Made by a program: the position numbers and the translations under genes
Part shown: piece by piece, positions 8,720 to 18,844 of the stretch
How positions within the stretch are numbered: the stretch's first letter is position 1
Layout: each line of letters starts with the position of its first letter
Notes under the pieces: generated by a model
Told to the model about the DNA's origin: nothing
Database searches by the model: none
What the model saw: only the letters and a program-made list of their open reading frames with translations
Origin: Gracilimonas sp.
GTDB taxonomy: Bacteria; Bacteroidota; Rhodothermia; Balneolales; Balneolaceae
Length of the DNA: 64,000 nucleotides
Direction: 5' to 3'
Assembly: GCF_040218225.1 (NCBI RefSeq)
Contig: NZ_JAVJQO010000008.1
Coordinates: 682,001-746,000 of the forward strand

Positions 8720-9980
8720 ATTTATTATTGAAGGCGGTACCCCATTAAAAGGAACCATTCCCATCAGCGGATCAAAAAATGCCGCATTACCACTCATGGC
8801 CGCCTCATTGCTTGGAAACTCAACATCGACTATTCACAATATCCCCCGCCTGAAAGATATTTATACTTTCAATAATGTGATTCGTGTTGTAGGTGCTCAG
8901 GTAGATTTTAAGGAAGAAGAAAATACGCTTATCATCGATCCATCCAATATAAACCATTTGGAAGCACCTTATGACCTGGTTCGCAAAATGCGGGCATCAT
9001 TCTATATGCTTGGGGCTTTGGTTGGTAAACATGGATATGCAAAAGTATCTATGCCGGGAGGATGTGCCTGGGGGCCCCGACCCGTAGATTTACACCTGAA
9101 AGGGATGGAAGCTATGGGAATCAAGATTGAACTGGATAAGGGATATGTAATTGCCAAAGCCGATAATAAAATCGAAGGAGGTTCCTTTCGTCTTGAGCCA
9201 AGTTCGGTTGGAGCCACCGTTAATTTACTACTCGCTTCTGTGTTGAAGGCAAGAAAATTCACCATTCACAATGCAGCCAAAGAACCTGATGTTGTTCAGC
9301 TTTGTAATTTCCTGGTTAAGATGGGTGCTGATATTGAGGGAATTGGATCCGATACACTTACCATAAAAGCCGTTGATTCTTTAGAAGGAATAGAAGTTTC
9401 CAACGACCCGGATCGCATCGAACTCGGGACCTTTATGATAGCCGGAGCTATGTTCCCCGGTTCAGAACTTACCCTTACAGGCTGCAACCCGGATCAGCTT
9501 GGAGGATTCACCGACAAACTCCGGAAAACCGGTACCTCTGTAGAAGTGGATGGCACAACTATTCACGTTAAAGCCCCTGATAAACTGAAGCCCGTTTCCA
9601 TAAAAACTGAAATTTACCCCGGCTTCCCTACCGACCTTCAGGCGCAGTGGGCAACCATGATGACCCAGGCAGAGGGCGACTCTAAAGTCACCGACACCGT
9701 TTACTTTGACCGTTTCAGCTATGTACCAGAACTCACCCGCTTAGGTGCTGAGATGGACGTAGAAAAAAATACGGTTCATATATCCGGGAAAACCCTTCTC
9801 AAGGGCGCTTCCGTTATGAGTACGGATCTGCGCGCTAGTGTGAGCCTTGTTCTTGCAGCGATGGTTGCCGAGAACCACACCGAAGTGCTCCGTATCTACC
9901 ATCTCGATCGTGGGTATGAGTCACTGGAAGATAAGCTGAGTGCAGTTGGAGCAAGTATTAAACGGGTTGATGAGAATTGA
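8712..9980 (+). CDS. murA: UDP-N-acetylglucosamine 1-carboxyvinyltransferase MurA
   Basis: A 422-residue cytoplasmic enzyme that transfers enolpyruvate from PEP to UDP-GlcNAc, the first committed step of peptidoglycan synthesis. The start MDKFIIEGGTPLKG, the segment SGSKNAALPLMAASLL and the active-site loop MPGGCAWGPRPVDLH are characteristic. The catalytic cysteine is at about C118, so the protein is predicted to be fosfomycin-sensitive rather than to carry the Cys-to-Asp change. The start is TTG at 8712, within the last codons of the carrier gene. Length is normal for the family. Confidence 0.97.
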   Translation: MDKFIIEGGTPLKGTIPISGSKNAALPLMAASLLGNSTSTIHNIPRLKDIYTFNNVIRVVGAQVDFKEEENTLIIDPSNINHLEAPYDLVRKMRASFYMLGALVGKHGYAKVSMPGGCAWGPRPVDLHLKGMEAMGIKIELDKGYVIAKADNKIEGGSFRLEPSSVGATVNLLLASVLKARKFTIHNAAKEPDVVQLCNFLVKMGADIEGIGSDTLTIKAVDSLEGIEVSNDPDRIELGTFMIAGAMFPGSELTLTGCNPDQLGGFTDKLRKTGTSVEVDGTTIHVKAPDKLKPVSIKTEIYPGFPTDLQAQWATMMTQAEGDSKVTDTVYFDRFSYVPELTRLGAEMDVEKNTVHISGKTLLKGASVMSTDLRASVSLVLAAMVAENHTEVLRIYHLDRGYESLEDKLSAVGASIKRVDEN

Positions 9981-10419
9981 TCCGGGCTCTGAAATTAAAG
10001 TGATCACTCCTTAAAAAACCATTTACATTAGTGCGCTTTCAGAGTTATATTAATCGTAGGAAAAATCGACCTGAACAAGCTTTTTTAAACTTATTTTCGA
10101 TTGCATAACGCACAAAATACATACCAAAAACAAACTTTGGTGGCATCACTGTCTCACACTTTGAAGGATGCCTCTATCGATTTTTTCTTTTTCTGCGGAT
10201 TACTATTTACAGCCTTAACGCAGACTCTCTTTTCTGATTCCGACAAGGAATCCCCAAATAAAACAATTTTAACAGAATTTACTCCCGAAGCAGCCGCTCG
10301 ACCGTTTGCTTCCAACCCCAATCTCTTTAATGAGACCGTAATCAATTTGCACCGTAAATTAATGCGATGGTTCGTTTGCAGGGGTTTCAGCGGCTTCCGG
10401 GAAAGGAAGAATTTTACTA
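9981..10419 (+). other. Intergenic region and possible long leader of rng
   Basis: This 439-base gap holds no gene I can support. A frame from a TTG at 10101 runs into rng but has no recognisable content. A purine-rich ribosome-binding site (AAAGGAAG, about 10402-10409) precedes the rng ATG. The length allows a long untranslated leader; E. coli rne has one used in autoregulation, but no equivalent structure is demonstrated here. Confidence 0.4.
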
Positions 10420-12165
10420 ATGAAGAATCAAATTATTATACACTCTTCGGGCAATCAGACCCGTATTGCGCTTTTAGAAAACAGCGAGTTAGCGCAGCTA
10501 TTCATCGAAACGGAAGAAAACCAGCGTACGGTTGGTAATATTTATGTAGCACGCGTCCACAAAGTGCTGAGTGGTATCCGTGCCGCCTTTATAGATATGG
10601 GCACCCCTAAAGATGCTTTTTTGCACTTTTCGGATGCAGGCGATCATCTCGATGAATATATCACCAAGCTTAATGGCCAAAATGCAATTCCCGGCCACGC
10701 CAAGAAAGACATTGAGAATAAAGACAATCTCTCGAATGTCGAAAAACAAATTTTAGCCGGTAAAATGCTCCGAACCGGACAAAAGCTTTTGGTACAGATT
10801 GTTAAGGAACCGATTGGCTCTAAAGGACCCCGAATTTCTACCGATATTACCATTGCCGGTCGTTTCCTCGTACTTATTCCAATGGGTGATTACATCGCGG
10901 TATCGAAAAAAATCGGCCATTACAAAGAACGACGACGCCTGAAAGGCATTCTCAACAACATGGTTCCCGATGGTTTTGGCGTGATTGTACGAACCGTTGC
11001 CCAGGGTCAGGATAAAGAAGCTCTTGAAGATGACCTTCGAAATGTGTTGAAGAAGTGGGAGCAGATTGTTGACAAGCTTGAAGATGCCAAGCCCCCTTCC
11101 CTGCTCTATCGTGACCTGAATATGACGGAGAGCCTGATCCGTGATCTGTTCGCCAAAAACTACGACCGGGTTTTGATTGATGATCCTGAAATGTATCGTC
11201 AGATTAAATCCTACGTAGGTCAGATTGCTCCTCAAATGGTTCCCAATGTGGAATTGTATAAAGGCAAAGAGCACATCTTCGACTTCATGAAGATTGCCCA
11301 CGATGTGAATTCCATTTTCAGCCCGCGTGTGAGAATGAAATCGGGCGGTTACCTGATCTTTGAGCAGACCGAGGCCATGTATGTGGTGGATGTGAATTCC
11401 GGCCCATACGCTGCTAAAAAGAAACAAGAGGACAATTCCCTTAAAACCAATCTTGAAGCTGCCAGAGAGGTTGCTAAGCAGCTCAGGCTTAGAGATATCG
11501 GTGGTATTATCGTTGTTGACTTCATTGACCTGCGGGATGACAAAAACCGTAAGAAAATCTATGATGAGCTAAAGAAGGAATTCGTTAAAGATCCTGCCAA
11601 AACCAATGTAATTGGGATGAGTGATTTTGGTCTGGTTCAGATTACACGGCAAAGAATTCGCCCAAGCGTTGTAAACTCGGTATCAAAAGTCTGCCCGGTT
11701 TGTGGCGGCTCCGGAAATGTAGTAACACAAGATACCATTCTCACCGACCTCGAAACCTGGTTGAGTAAGTTCAAGCACAACACCAGCTATCGTGCTGTTG
11801 ATCTGTATGTAAATCCATTCCTGAAGTCGGTTCTGACAAAAGGTCTGATGAGTACACACTGGAAATGGATGGCCAAATACCGCATCAAGATTTCTTTGAT
11901 TGGTGATGAAACGGTTTCTATGAATGAATTCCGTGCCACCCTCGTAGGCTCAGACATTGATATTACTGATATCGTAATGAGAGATGAATCGATTGAGGAA
12001 GTGCTTGATCGTGAAGGCGAACTCATTGAGCTTGAGAGCGGTAAAGGAGATAAAGAGAACCTGGATATCTCTAAAAAAGAGAGAAGCAACTCAAGCAGAT
12101 CGTCAGGCCGTAATGACAATTCGAACGGAAGAGACAATTCTAAGTACTATAAGTCTTCTAACTAA
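10420..12165 (+). CDS. rng: Ribonuclease G/E family endoribonuclease
   Basis: A 581-residue single-strand-specific endoribonuclease for rRNA and mRNA processing. The N-terminal S1-type RNA-binding region (VGNIYVARVHKVLSGIRAAFIDMG) is followed by the 5' sensor and DNase I-like catalytic regions. The two metal-binding aspartates are D324 (YVVDVNSG) and D367 (IVVDFIDLRDD), 43 residues apart as in E. coli RNase E. The zinc-link cysteines C425 and C428 (CPVCGGSG) keep the same 58-residue distance from the second aspartate. The C-terminus is a short Ser/Asn/Lys-rich tail rather than a long degradosome scaffold. Confidence 0.95.
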   Translation: MKNQIIIHSSGNQTRIALLENSELAQLFIETEENQRTVGNIYVARVHKVLSGIRAAFIDMGTPKDAFLHFSDAGDHLDEYITKLNGQNAIPGHAKKDIENKDNLSNVEKQILAGKMLRTGQKLLVQIVKEPIGSKGPRISTDITIAGRFLVLIPMGDYIAVSKKIGHYKERRRLKGILNNMVPDGFGVIVRTVAQGQDKEALEDDLRNVLKKWEQIVDKLEDAKPPSLLYRDLNMTESLIRDLFAKNYDRVLIDDPEMYRQIKSYVGQIAPQMVPNVELYKGKEHIFDFMKIAHDVNSIFSPRVRMKSGGYLIFEQTEAMYVVDVNSGPYAAKKKQEDNSLKTNLEAAREVAKQLRLRDIGGIIVVDFIDLRDDKNRKKIYDELKKEFVKDPAKTNVIGMSDFGLVQITRQRIRPSVVNSVSKVCPVCGGSGNVVTQDTILTDLETWLSKFKHNTSYRAVDLYVNPFLKSVLTKGLMSTHWKWMAKYRIKISLIGDETVSMNEFRATLVGSDIDITDIVMRDESIEEVLDREGELIELESGKGDKENLDISKKERSNSSRSSGRNDNSNGRDNSKYYKSSN

Positions 12166-12220
12166 GGCTTGGCTTGGTTTTTGTTTTTATCGGTTCAACT
12201 ATCATTAAAAAATTGAATAC

Positions 12221-12769
12221 ATGAGTTTATCTGAACTACACGCAACTACGGTAGTCGGTGTTATCCATAATGGGAAAGCCGCTATCGGGAGTGACGGACA
12301 GGCTACCATGGATAAAACCGTGATGAAAAGCACCGTCAAGAAAGTACGCAAGCTGCACGAAGGCAAAATACTGGCCGGATTTGCCGGTTCTACCGCCGAT
12401 GCTTTCACCCTTTTTGAGAAATATGAGGAAAAGCTGAACGAGTATAACGGCAACATGGAACGAGCCGCCGTTGAGCTTGCCAAAGAATGGCGAAAAGACA
12501 AGTTCCTGCAAAAGCTACAGGCTTTGTTGGTGGTAATGAACAACGAGAAAGGATTATTGATATCCGGTCAGGGTGATGTAATTGAACCCGATGATGAGGT
12601 AGCTGCCATTGGAAGCGGCGGATCATATGCCCTTTCAGCGGCCAGAGCGATGAAAAAACACGCTTCAGAATTATCGGCCGCCGAAATCGTTAAAGAGTCA
12701 CTGCATATTGCAGCCGACATCGATATTTACACCAATCACAACATTACGATTTTAGAAATAGAAGATTGA
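12221..12769 (+). CDS. hslV: ATP-dependent protease peptidase subunit HslV
   Basis: A 182-residue proteasome-like peptidase. The nucleophile is the threonine that follows the short propeptide MSLSELHA, exposing [19 protein letters not shown]. The motif [17 protein letters not shown] and the C-terminal part ([14 protein letters not shown]) are typical. It forms a double-hexamer chamber with the HslU ATPase, encoded one base downstream, for degradation of unfolded or regulatory cytoplasmic proteins. Confidence 0.97.
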   Translation: MSLSELHATTVVGVIHNGKAAIGSDGQATMDKTVMKSTVKKVRKLHEGKILAGFAGSTADAFTLFEKYEEKLNEYNGNMERAAVELAKEWRKDKFLQKLQALLVVMNNEKGLLISGQGDVIEPDDEVAAIGSGGSYALSAARAMKKHASELSAAEIVKESLHIAADIDIYTNHNITILEIED

Positions 12770-12770
12770 T

Positions 12771-14180
12771 ATGCTAACTATTCAGGAAAAGAATTTAACG
12801 CCTCAGCAAATTGTAGCTGAGTTAGACAAGTACATTGTAGGGCAAAAGTCAGCCAAAAGATCTGTTTCTATCGCACTCCGAAACCGATGGAGACGATTGA
12901 ATTCTGAAGAAGAAATCCGGGATGAAATTATTCCTAATAATATTCTACTGATTGGCCCCACCGGTGTGGGTAAAACAGAGATTGCGCGCCGACTTGCTAA
13001 ATTAGCACATGCTCCTTTTATGAAAGTGGAGGCCTCCAAATTTACGGAAGTAGGTTATGTTGGGCGTGATGTAGAATCCATGATTCGCGACCTGACCGAT
13101 GTTGCCATTAGCATGGTGAAGCAGGAAATGCAGGATCGTGTAAAAGAGAAAGCGGAGCACAAAGCAGAGGAACGTATCCTTGATATCCTTATACCTCCTG
13201 TTAAAAAATCCGGTGTTGGGTTTAACAGTAGTTCAAGCAGTGAGGATTTTGACCCTCAGAATGCCAGCGATTCAGAGCTGAACGAACGTACACGTGAACG
13301 CTTCCGGGAGAAACTCAGAAACGGAGAACTCGAAGATCGTGAGATTGAAATAGAGGTGAATTCTTCCAAAAACCCAATGATGAAAGTATTTGGTCCTCAG
13401 GGGATGGAAGAAATGGGCATTAATCTGCAGGATATGCTCGGCAACCTCGGCAAAGGAAATAAAAAGACCAAGCGTAAGCTTCCCATTAAAGAAGCACGTG
13501 AGATTCTTACAGAGGAAGAAGCCGAAAAACTGATCGACCATGAATCTGCTGTACAGGAAGCACTTGAGCGTGTTCAAAAACAAGGCATCGTATTTATAGA
13601 TGAGATTGATAAAATCGCTGAATCCTCAACCGGAAGCGGTGGCAAAGGCGGGCCGGATGTAAGCCGACAGGGTGTGCAGCGTGATCTCCTTCCTATCGTT
13701 GAAGGCAGCGCCGTAAACACCAAACACGGCATCGTAAAAACAGACCATATTTTATTTATCGGCTCAGGAGCTTTTCACGTTTCCAAACCCTCGGATTTAA
13801 TCCCCGAACTACAGGGGCGATTCCCGATCCGGGTTGAGCTTAATTCTCTCACAGAAGATGATTTCGTCGATATTCTTTCAAAACCTAAAAATGCACTAAC
13901 CAAGCAGTATATAGCAATGCTTAATACTGAGGGTGTAGAAATTGAATTTAGAGATGAAGCTATTCGGGAAATAGCTCGTATCGCAGCCGAGGTGAATGCA
14001 TCTGTTGAGAATATTGGCGCCAGAAGATTACATACTATTATGTCTTCTCTGTTTGATGAGCTTTTATTCGCTGTTCCGGATGATATCAATTCAGGCAAAA
14101 TTACGATTGATCGCGCCTATGTTGATAAACAGCTGGCAGGCATTGTGAAGGACAAGGATTTAAGCCATTATATACTATAA
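12771..14180 (+). CDS. hslU: ATP-dependent protease ATPase subunit HslU
   Basis: A 469-residue AAA+ unfoldase partner of HslV. Visible are the Walker A motif GPTGVGKT, the pore-loop region following [19 protein letters not shown], an intermediate (I) domain around residues 110-240, the Walker [10 protein letters not shown], and the C-terminal sensor-2 part containing [12 protein letters not shown]. The gene begins one base after hslV and ends before a strong terminator, so hslVU form a two-gene operon. Confidence 0.97.
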   Translation: MLTIQEKNLTPQQIVAELDKYIVGQKSAKRSVSIALRNRWRRLNSEEEIRDEIIPNNILLIGPTGVGKTEIARRLAKLAHAPFMKVEASKFTEVGYVGRDVESMIRDLTDVAISMVKQEMQDRVKEKAEHKAEERILDILIPPVKKSGVGFNSSSSSEDFDPQNASDSELNERTRERFREKLRNGELEDREIEIEVNSSKNPMMKVFGPQGMEEMGINLQDMLGNLGKGNKKTKRKLPIKEAREILTEEEAEKLIDHESAVQEALERVQKQGIVFIDEIDKIAESSTGSGGKGGPDVSRQGVQRDLLPIVEGSAVNTKHGIVKTDHILFIGSGAFHVSKPSDLIPELQGRFPIRVELNSLTEDDFVDILSKPKNALTKQYIAMLNTEGVEIEFRDEAIREIARIAAEVNASVENIGARRLHTIMSSLFDELLFAVPDDINSGKITIDRAYVDKQLAGIVKDKDLSHYIL

Positions 14181-14219
14181 GGAAATCCAAAGCCGTCTTT
14201 AATTTCGTATTAAGCTTAT

Positions 14220-14250
14220 GAAGGCGTTAACTTGTTTTAACGCCTTCTTT
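14220..14250 (+). terminator. Terminator after hslVU
   Basis: GAAGGCGTTAA (14220-14230) pairs perfectly with TTAACGCCTTC (14237-14247) around a six-base loop and is followed by a short T run. It lies 40 bases after the hslU stop. Confidence 0.75.
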
Positions 14251-14343
14251 GTAATTGTAGAATACTACATTATTTAGTACAATCGTTGGAATTGAAACTT
14301 TTTACCAAAACTTTGGTTTTCTATTACCACACATGGATGTAAG

Positions 14344-16248
14344 ATGATATTTATGCACTTAAAGAAAATACTTTACCCCAATCTTCTCATATTATTTATT
14401 CTTGCGGCTCTCCGCTTTACCGGAGTCGACCCTGTTCTTCAGTCTGGAACTGACGACACCAAGAATTTGACAAAATATCATCAGGCTCAGCGTAGTATTA
14501 TTGCCAATTATTTTCGGGAGCCGGACTTAAGTAAGATGTATAAAACAAGTATCAAGCGAATGGTTGAGGCTATCAAAGACTCTACCCTTCTTATTGATGG
14601 TACTCCAATTGATACTACTTTCCAGGGAATTCAAATAAACAGTATCAGAGATTCTTTTTCTAATTTCGAAAAAGCTTACTTATACATCTCAAATAACAGT
14701 CCTGATGAAAACATGACTAAGCTCACCGAAGCAGCCATAAAAGGTATGTTTTCCACACTAGATCCTCACTCCATTTACATTGAGCCAGAAGATAATGAGC
14801 AGATCCAAACTGAGTTTGCGGGCAAGTTTCAAGGTATAGGCGTACAGTTTCAGGTTATTGAAGATACTATAACCGTTATTACAGCAATTTCTGGCGGACC
14901 AAGCGACCAGCTAGGAATTCGCTCCGGAGACCGGATCATAGCCATTGAAGATTCATCCGCTGTTGGATTTACCAATGAAATGGTTGTGAATAGGCTAAGG
15001 GGTGAAAAGGGTTCTAAAGTTAAGGTTACTATTAAGAGACCTAACGCAGATCAACCCATCAATTTTATTATCACCCGTGATGATATTCCCCTTTATACTG
15101 TTGATACTTCGTACATGCTGGATGAAAAAACAGGATATATCAAAATAAATCGTTTTGCTGCTACCACTCATGATGAGTTTATGCAAGCCGTAAAAGACCT
15201 CGAAAAAGAAGGTATGGAAAGAATTGTGTTAGACCTTCGTGGAAACCCGGGTGGATACCTGAGCCAGGCTATTGCTATTGCTGAAGAGTTCTTTCCCCAG
15301 GGAACCGAACTGGTTTCTACCAAGAGCAAGAACAGCCGCTTTAATGGAGAATATTTCTCCAGGAAAGATGGTGAGCTTAAAGAGCAGCCAGTCATAATTT
15401 TAGTTGACGAAGGTGCAGCATCAGCAAGTGAAATTGTAAGCGGTGCCGTTCAAGATCATGATCGCGGGTTGATTGTCGGCAAAAGAACATTCGGTAAAGG
15501 CTTGGTACAGCAACAGTATGAACTGGTTGATAAAAGTAGTGTCAGAGTTACCATTTCCCGGTACTACACACCTTCAGGGCGTTTGATTCAAAAGCCTTTT
15601 GTAGAAGGTGGCGAACAGTATGCATATGAAATTTATCGTCGTGATGAAGCTATGAATGATGCTTCTGAGTTTATTAACCACGTACCTGATTCGCTGAAAT
15701 ACTCAACCGATGCAGGCCGTACCGTATATGGCGGCGGTGGTATCGTGCCAGATTATATTGTCCCCTCAGACACTACTACTTCTGCTTATGTGTTCAACTT
15801 TTCTATTCGTGAGAGAGCTTCTTTTGACTATGTGCGTTCTTTCCTTGATGAGCAGGGAGATTCATTTCGAGAAAAATGGAAAAATGACTTTGAGGGTTTC
15901 AGGAACACCTTTGAGTGGAATCAGAACCATATTGAAGGTGTAAAATCATTACTTGAGGAAAGAGGCATGGTTATTACTGACACCGTAAATTCACCGAAAT
16001 TTCAGAACGACTCACTATTTATTCCTAATGGTCATTTCGAAGAAGTTTCTTATTTAGTTGAGGGTAGAATGAAAGCTGAACTAGCCCGACAAATTTGGGG
16101 TATGCAGTACTTCTACCCTATCGTCAATGACATTTTTGATAAAACACTCAAAGAAGCTATGACGCTTTGGGATGCTGTTGCCCGGCTTGAAGCACTTGCC
16201 AGTGGTAAAGCAGATGCCAGCATTGGGAATCTCCAAAATCAGAATTGA
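14344..16248 (+). CDS. S41 family C-terminal processing peptidase (CtpA/Prc-like)
   Basis: A 634-residue envelope serine protease with an N-terminal membrane or signal segment (about residues 8-25). A PDZ domain (about 140-225, containing GIGVQFQVIEDTITVITAISG) is followed by the S41 catalytic domain. The catalytic serine is S360 in GAASASE and the lysine is K385 in GKRTFGKGLVQ, the 25-residue spacing seen in the family. A C-terminal extension of about 200 residues follows, as in larger Bacteroidetes members. It should cleave C-terminal tails of periplasmic proteins. An alternative ATG at 14353 would shorten it by three residues. Confidence 0.93.
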   Translation: MIFMHLKKILYPNLLILFILAALRFTGVDPVLQSGTDDTKNLTKYHQAQRSIIANYFREPDLSKMYKTSIKRMVEAIKDSTLLIDGTPIDTTFQGIQINSIRDSFSNFEKAYLYISNNSPDENMTKLTEAAIKGMFSTLDPHSIYIEPEDNEQIQTEFAGKFQGIGVQFQVIEDTITVITAISGGPSDQLGIRSGDRIIAIEDSSAVGFTNEMVVNRLRGEKGSKVKVTIKRPNADQPINFIITRDDIPLYTVDTSYMLDEKTGYIKINRFAATTHDEFMQAVKDLEKEGMERIVLDLRGNPGGYLSQAIAIAEEFFPQGTELVSTKSKNSRFNGEYFSRKDGELKEQPVIILVDEGAASASEIVSGAVQDHDRGLIVGKRTFGKGLVQQQYELVDKSSVRVTISRYYTPSGRLIQKPFVEGGEQYAYEIYRRDEAMNDASEFINHVPDSLKYSTDAGRTVYGGGGIVPDYIVPSDTTTSAYVFNFSIRERASFDYVRSFLDEQGDSFREKWKNDFEGFRNTFEWNQNHIEGVKSLLEERGMVITDTVNSPKFQNDSLFIPNGHFEEVSYLVEGRMKAELARQIWGMQYFYPIVNDIFDKTLKEAMTLWDAVARLEALASGKADASIGNLQNQN

Positions 16249-16278
16249 TTTCTGTTTCTTTCAGATTTTCTCATACAC

Positions 16279-16308
16279 AAAAAAGGCCTCCAACTGGAGG
16301 CCTTTTTT
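16279..16308. terminator. Bidirectional terminator between convergent genes
   Basis: GGCCTCC (16285-16291) and GGAGGCC (16296-16302) form a GC-rich stem flanked by six A on the left and six T on the right. It can therefore terminate both the S41 protease transcript and the acyl-CoA ligase transcript. Confidence 0.88.
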
Positions 16309-16324
16309 GGTTAGACAAATTCAA

Positions 16325-18208
16325 TTAATCATTGTCATCTTTGAAAATATCGTCTATCAAATGACCATATTTATCTGAAATAACCCGGCGTTTAACTTTG
16401 AGGGTTGGTGTAATTTCTCCAGTCTCTACCGTGAACTCATTAGGAACTAACCGGAAGTCTCTGATTTTTTCATGAGAAGCAAGCTCTTTGGAAAAAGACC
16501 GGATTTCTTTCTTGTAGATATCCTTCACTTCGTCCAGCTCAATAAGCTCTTCATTGTTTGAAAATGAAAGTCCCTGCTCCCTGGCAAACTTTCCCAATAC
16601 CTCAAAATCGGGCACAATGATAGCTGCCATATAATTTTGTGCTTCTCCCACAACTACAATCTGATCTATCCACTTACTGGTTTTAAAAAGATCCTCAATA
16701 GGTCCCGGATAGATATTCTTACCTCCGGCATTTACAATCATATGCTTAATGCGATCTGTTATCTTGAGGAAACCTTCATCGAACTTACCAACGTCACCCG
16801 TATGCAGCCAGCCATCGTCGTCAATCATTTCCCTGGTCGCTTCTTCATTATTCCAGTATCCCTTCATTACATTAGGACCTTTACAAAGAATTTCTCCAGC
16901 CTCGGAACTGGTTTCACTTGGATAGTCTTCTCCGCTAATTTGTGCAAGCATCCGTCCATCCTGAAGACTTTGAATACCTACCGTTACCCCGGGAATAATT
17001 GTTCCTACAGCACCAACCTTCTCCTGGCCCGGTTTGTTGGCGGCCATTACAGGAGATGTCTCCGTAAGCCCATACCCCTGTAGAATATTCATACCCGCAC
17101 ACTGGAAAAAAGTATCGATCTCTGGCGGAAGTGCCGCTCCACCTGAAACAAATAACCGAACATGTCCGCCTGTTCGCTCTTTCAGTTTATCAAAAACGAG
17201 TTTGTCGGCAATTTTCTTTTGCAGAGTGACCAACCCCCGCTTTCCTTCAGAATATTTGCGGCCTGTTTCAACTGCCCAGTTAAATATTTTCTTTTTGGTT
17301 TCACTCCCCTCTTCCACACTTTTTACAATCAGATTATACATCTTCTCGAAAAGACGCGGCACGCTTATCATGATTGTAGGTTTGGCTTCGGGCATATTCT
17401 TGGAAACAGTGTCCACACTTTCAGCATAATAAACTTCAACACCAGACGAGATCATTGCATAATAGCCCGCTGTTCGTTCAAAGGAATGGCAAAGTGGCAA
17501 AAAGGAAAGCAGCCGGTCTTTATCGTCCCAGTAAATATGTTGGGTAGCAGCCTTAACATTGCTTACGATATTATGATGGGTCAACATTGCACCCTTTGGC
17601 TTACCGGTTGTTCCGGAAGTGTAAATAAGCGTAGCCACGTCTTCCGGCTCCACCTCCATCGTTCTTTTCTTTATAACTTCTTTATGTTCTTCCAGATTTT
17701 TGCCGCCCTCGATTAACATATCCTCGAACATTTTGACATAATTTTCTTCCATCAAGTGCTCAAGTTTGGGAACATCGAAGGCAATAACTTCATCCAAATC
17801 GTCACAATTATCGAAAATCTCTACTGCCTTTTTGAGTTGAAGTCCTGTAGAAACAAAAAATATTTTTGCTCCGGAATCCTGCAAAATATATTCACACTGC
17901 CCCGGAGGAAGTGTTGTGTACAACGAAACATTAATCCCTCCAACAAGCTGAATAGCCAGGTCAACAGCGGCCCACTCGTACCTGTTTTCACTTAAAATTC
18001 CTACTCTATCTCCTTTCTCAATGCCTTTCTCTACCAGATAGGCTGCAATTGAATAAACATCATCGGTAACCTGTTCCCAGTAAATAGGTTGATATTCAGA
18101 GTCGGGATCCGGCTTATAATAAAACTGGGCTTTATCGGCCCCGTCATACTTCCGGGAAAGATTTAAGAACAATTCAGTCAGTGTTTCAAAAGGGACTATT
18201 GTAGGCAT
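16325..18208 (-). CDS. Long-chain fatty acid-CoA ligase (AMP-binding, FadD15/FAA1-like)
   Basis: A 627-residue adenylate-forming enzyme that activates long-chain fatty acids with ATP and CoA. The P-loop-like motif TLIYTSGTTGKPKGAMLTH, the segment QGYGLTETSPVMA and the hinge region GWLHTGDVGKFDEGFLKITDR are clear. The length and the C-terminal LKVKRRVISDKYGHLID place it in the long AMP-ligase group common in Bacteroidetes. It is monocistronic and divergent from fur across a 120-base gap. Confidence 0.92.
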   Translation of the reverse strand: MPTIVPFETLTELFLNLSRKYDGADKAQFYYKPDPDSEYQPIYWEQVTDDVYSIAAYLVEKGIEKGDRVGILSENRYEWAAVDLAIQLVGGINVSLYTTLPPGQCEYILQDSGAKIFFVSTGLQLKKAVEIFDNCDDLDEVIAFDVPKLEHLMEENYVKMFEDMLIEGGKNLEEHKEVIKKRTMEVEPEDVATLIYTSGTTGKPKGAMLTHHNIVSNVKAATQHIYWDDKDRLLSFLPLCHSFERTAGYYAMISSGVEVYYAESVDTVSKNMPEAKPTIMISVPRLFEKMYNLIVKSVEEGSETKKKIFNWAVETGRKYSEGKRGLVTLQKKIADKLVFDKLKERTGGHVRLFVSGGAALPPEIDTFFQCAGMNILQGYGLTETSPVMAANKPGQEKVGAVGTIIPGVTVGIQSLQDGRMLAQISGEDYPSETSSEAGEILCKGPNVMKGYWNNEEATREMIDDDGWLHTGDVGKFDEGFLKITDRIKHMIVNAGGKNIYPGPIEDLFKTSKWIDQIVVVGEAQNYMAAIIVPDFEVLGKFAREQGLSFSNNEELIELDEVKDIYKKEIRSFSKELASHEKIRDFRLVPNEFTVETGEITPTLKVKRRVISDKYGHLIDDIFKDDND

Positions 18209-18328
18209 ATTGTTTTAATTTATTCCGTATGTAACTCCACCCGAAATATAATACTCTTGAAATCAAAAGCACGGGTTTCAAAAGCAAGTTTACAAATCGT
18301 ATATTAGAGCAGAAACTTAATTGATAAT

Positions 18329-18835
18329 ATGGCACATCCAGCGCACGAAGATACTGTAAATTTAGTAAAGGAGATATTTCGCTCTTACCTTAAAGAACGA
18401 AATCAACGTCAAACACCTGAACGTTTCATGGTTTTGGAAGAGATATATACTGCCGATGGTCACTTTGACGCAGATGATATCTTCTTTCGTATGAAGGAAG
18501 CCGGCACCCGTGTATCCCGGGCAACCGTCTACAATACTCTCGATTTGTTAGTTGAGTGTGGATTGGTTCAGCGCCAGCAATTTGGGAAAAGTCAGTATTA
18601 TTACGAGCGTGCATATGCTTATCAGCAGCATGATCACATTATATGCCGGGAATGTGGCCATGTCCTGGAGTTCTGTGATCCCCGGGTAGGTGAAATCCAA
18701 CGCATGCTGTCCGAAATTCACGATATGGACATTGATGGCCATTCCTTACACTTCTTTGGAACCTGCAGCGATAAAGAGGCGTGCCAAAAGCGCCAGAAAT
18801 CCGGCAACAAACTAGCTGATCTAAAAGAGTCTTAA
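18329..18835 (+). CDS. fur: Fur family transcriptional regulator
   Basis: A 168-residue metal-dependent repressor. The winged-helix part shows RQTPERFMVLEEIY and the recognition helix region RVSRATVYNTLDLLVECGLV. The dimerisation part contains HDHIICRECGHVLEF, with a CxxC pair expected to bind structural zinc, and a second cysteine pair near the C-terminus (CSDKEAC). It could be Fur, Zur or PerR; the general arrangement favours Fur. It ends 9 bases before the convergent dacB-like gene, with a 17-base palindrome (TTAAGCAG-A-CTGCTTAA) spanning its stop. Confidence 0.88.
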   Translation: MAHPAHEDTVNLVKEIFRSYLKERNQRQTPERFMVLEEIYTADGHFDADDIFFRMKEAGTRVSRATVYNTLDLLVECGLVQRQQFGKSQYYYERAYAYQQHDHIICRECGHVLEFCDPRVGEIQRMLSEIHDMDIDGHSLHFFGTCSDKEACQKRQKSGNKLADLKES

Positions 18836-18844
18836 GCAGACTGC

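Noticed and set aside
10101-10538. A 145-residue frame starting at TTG and running into rng
   Set aside because: It overlaps the well-supported rng start by 119 bases, has no recognisable content and no good ribosome-binding site.
10753-11427. A 224-residue minus-strand frame within rng
   Set aside because: It is a shadow of the rng coding frame; no independent signals.
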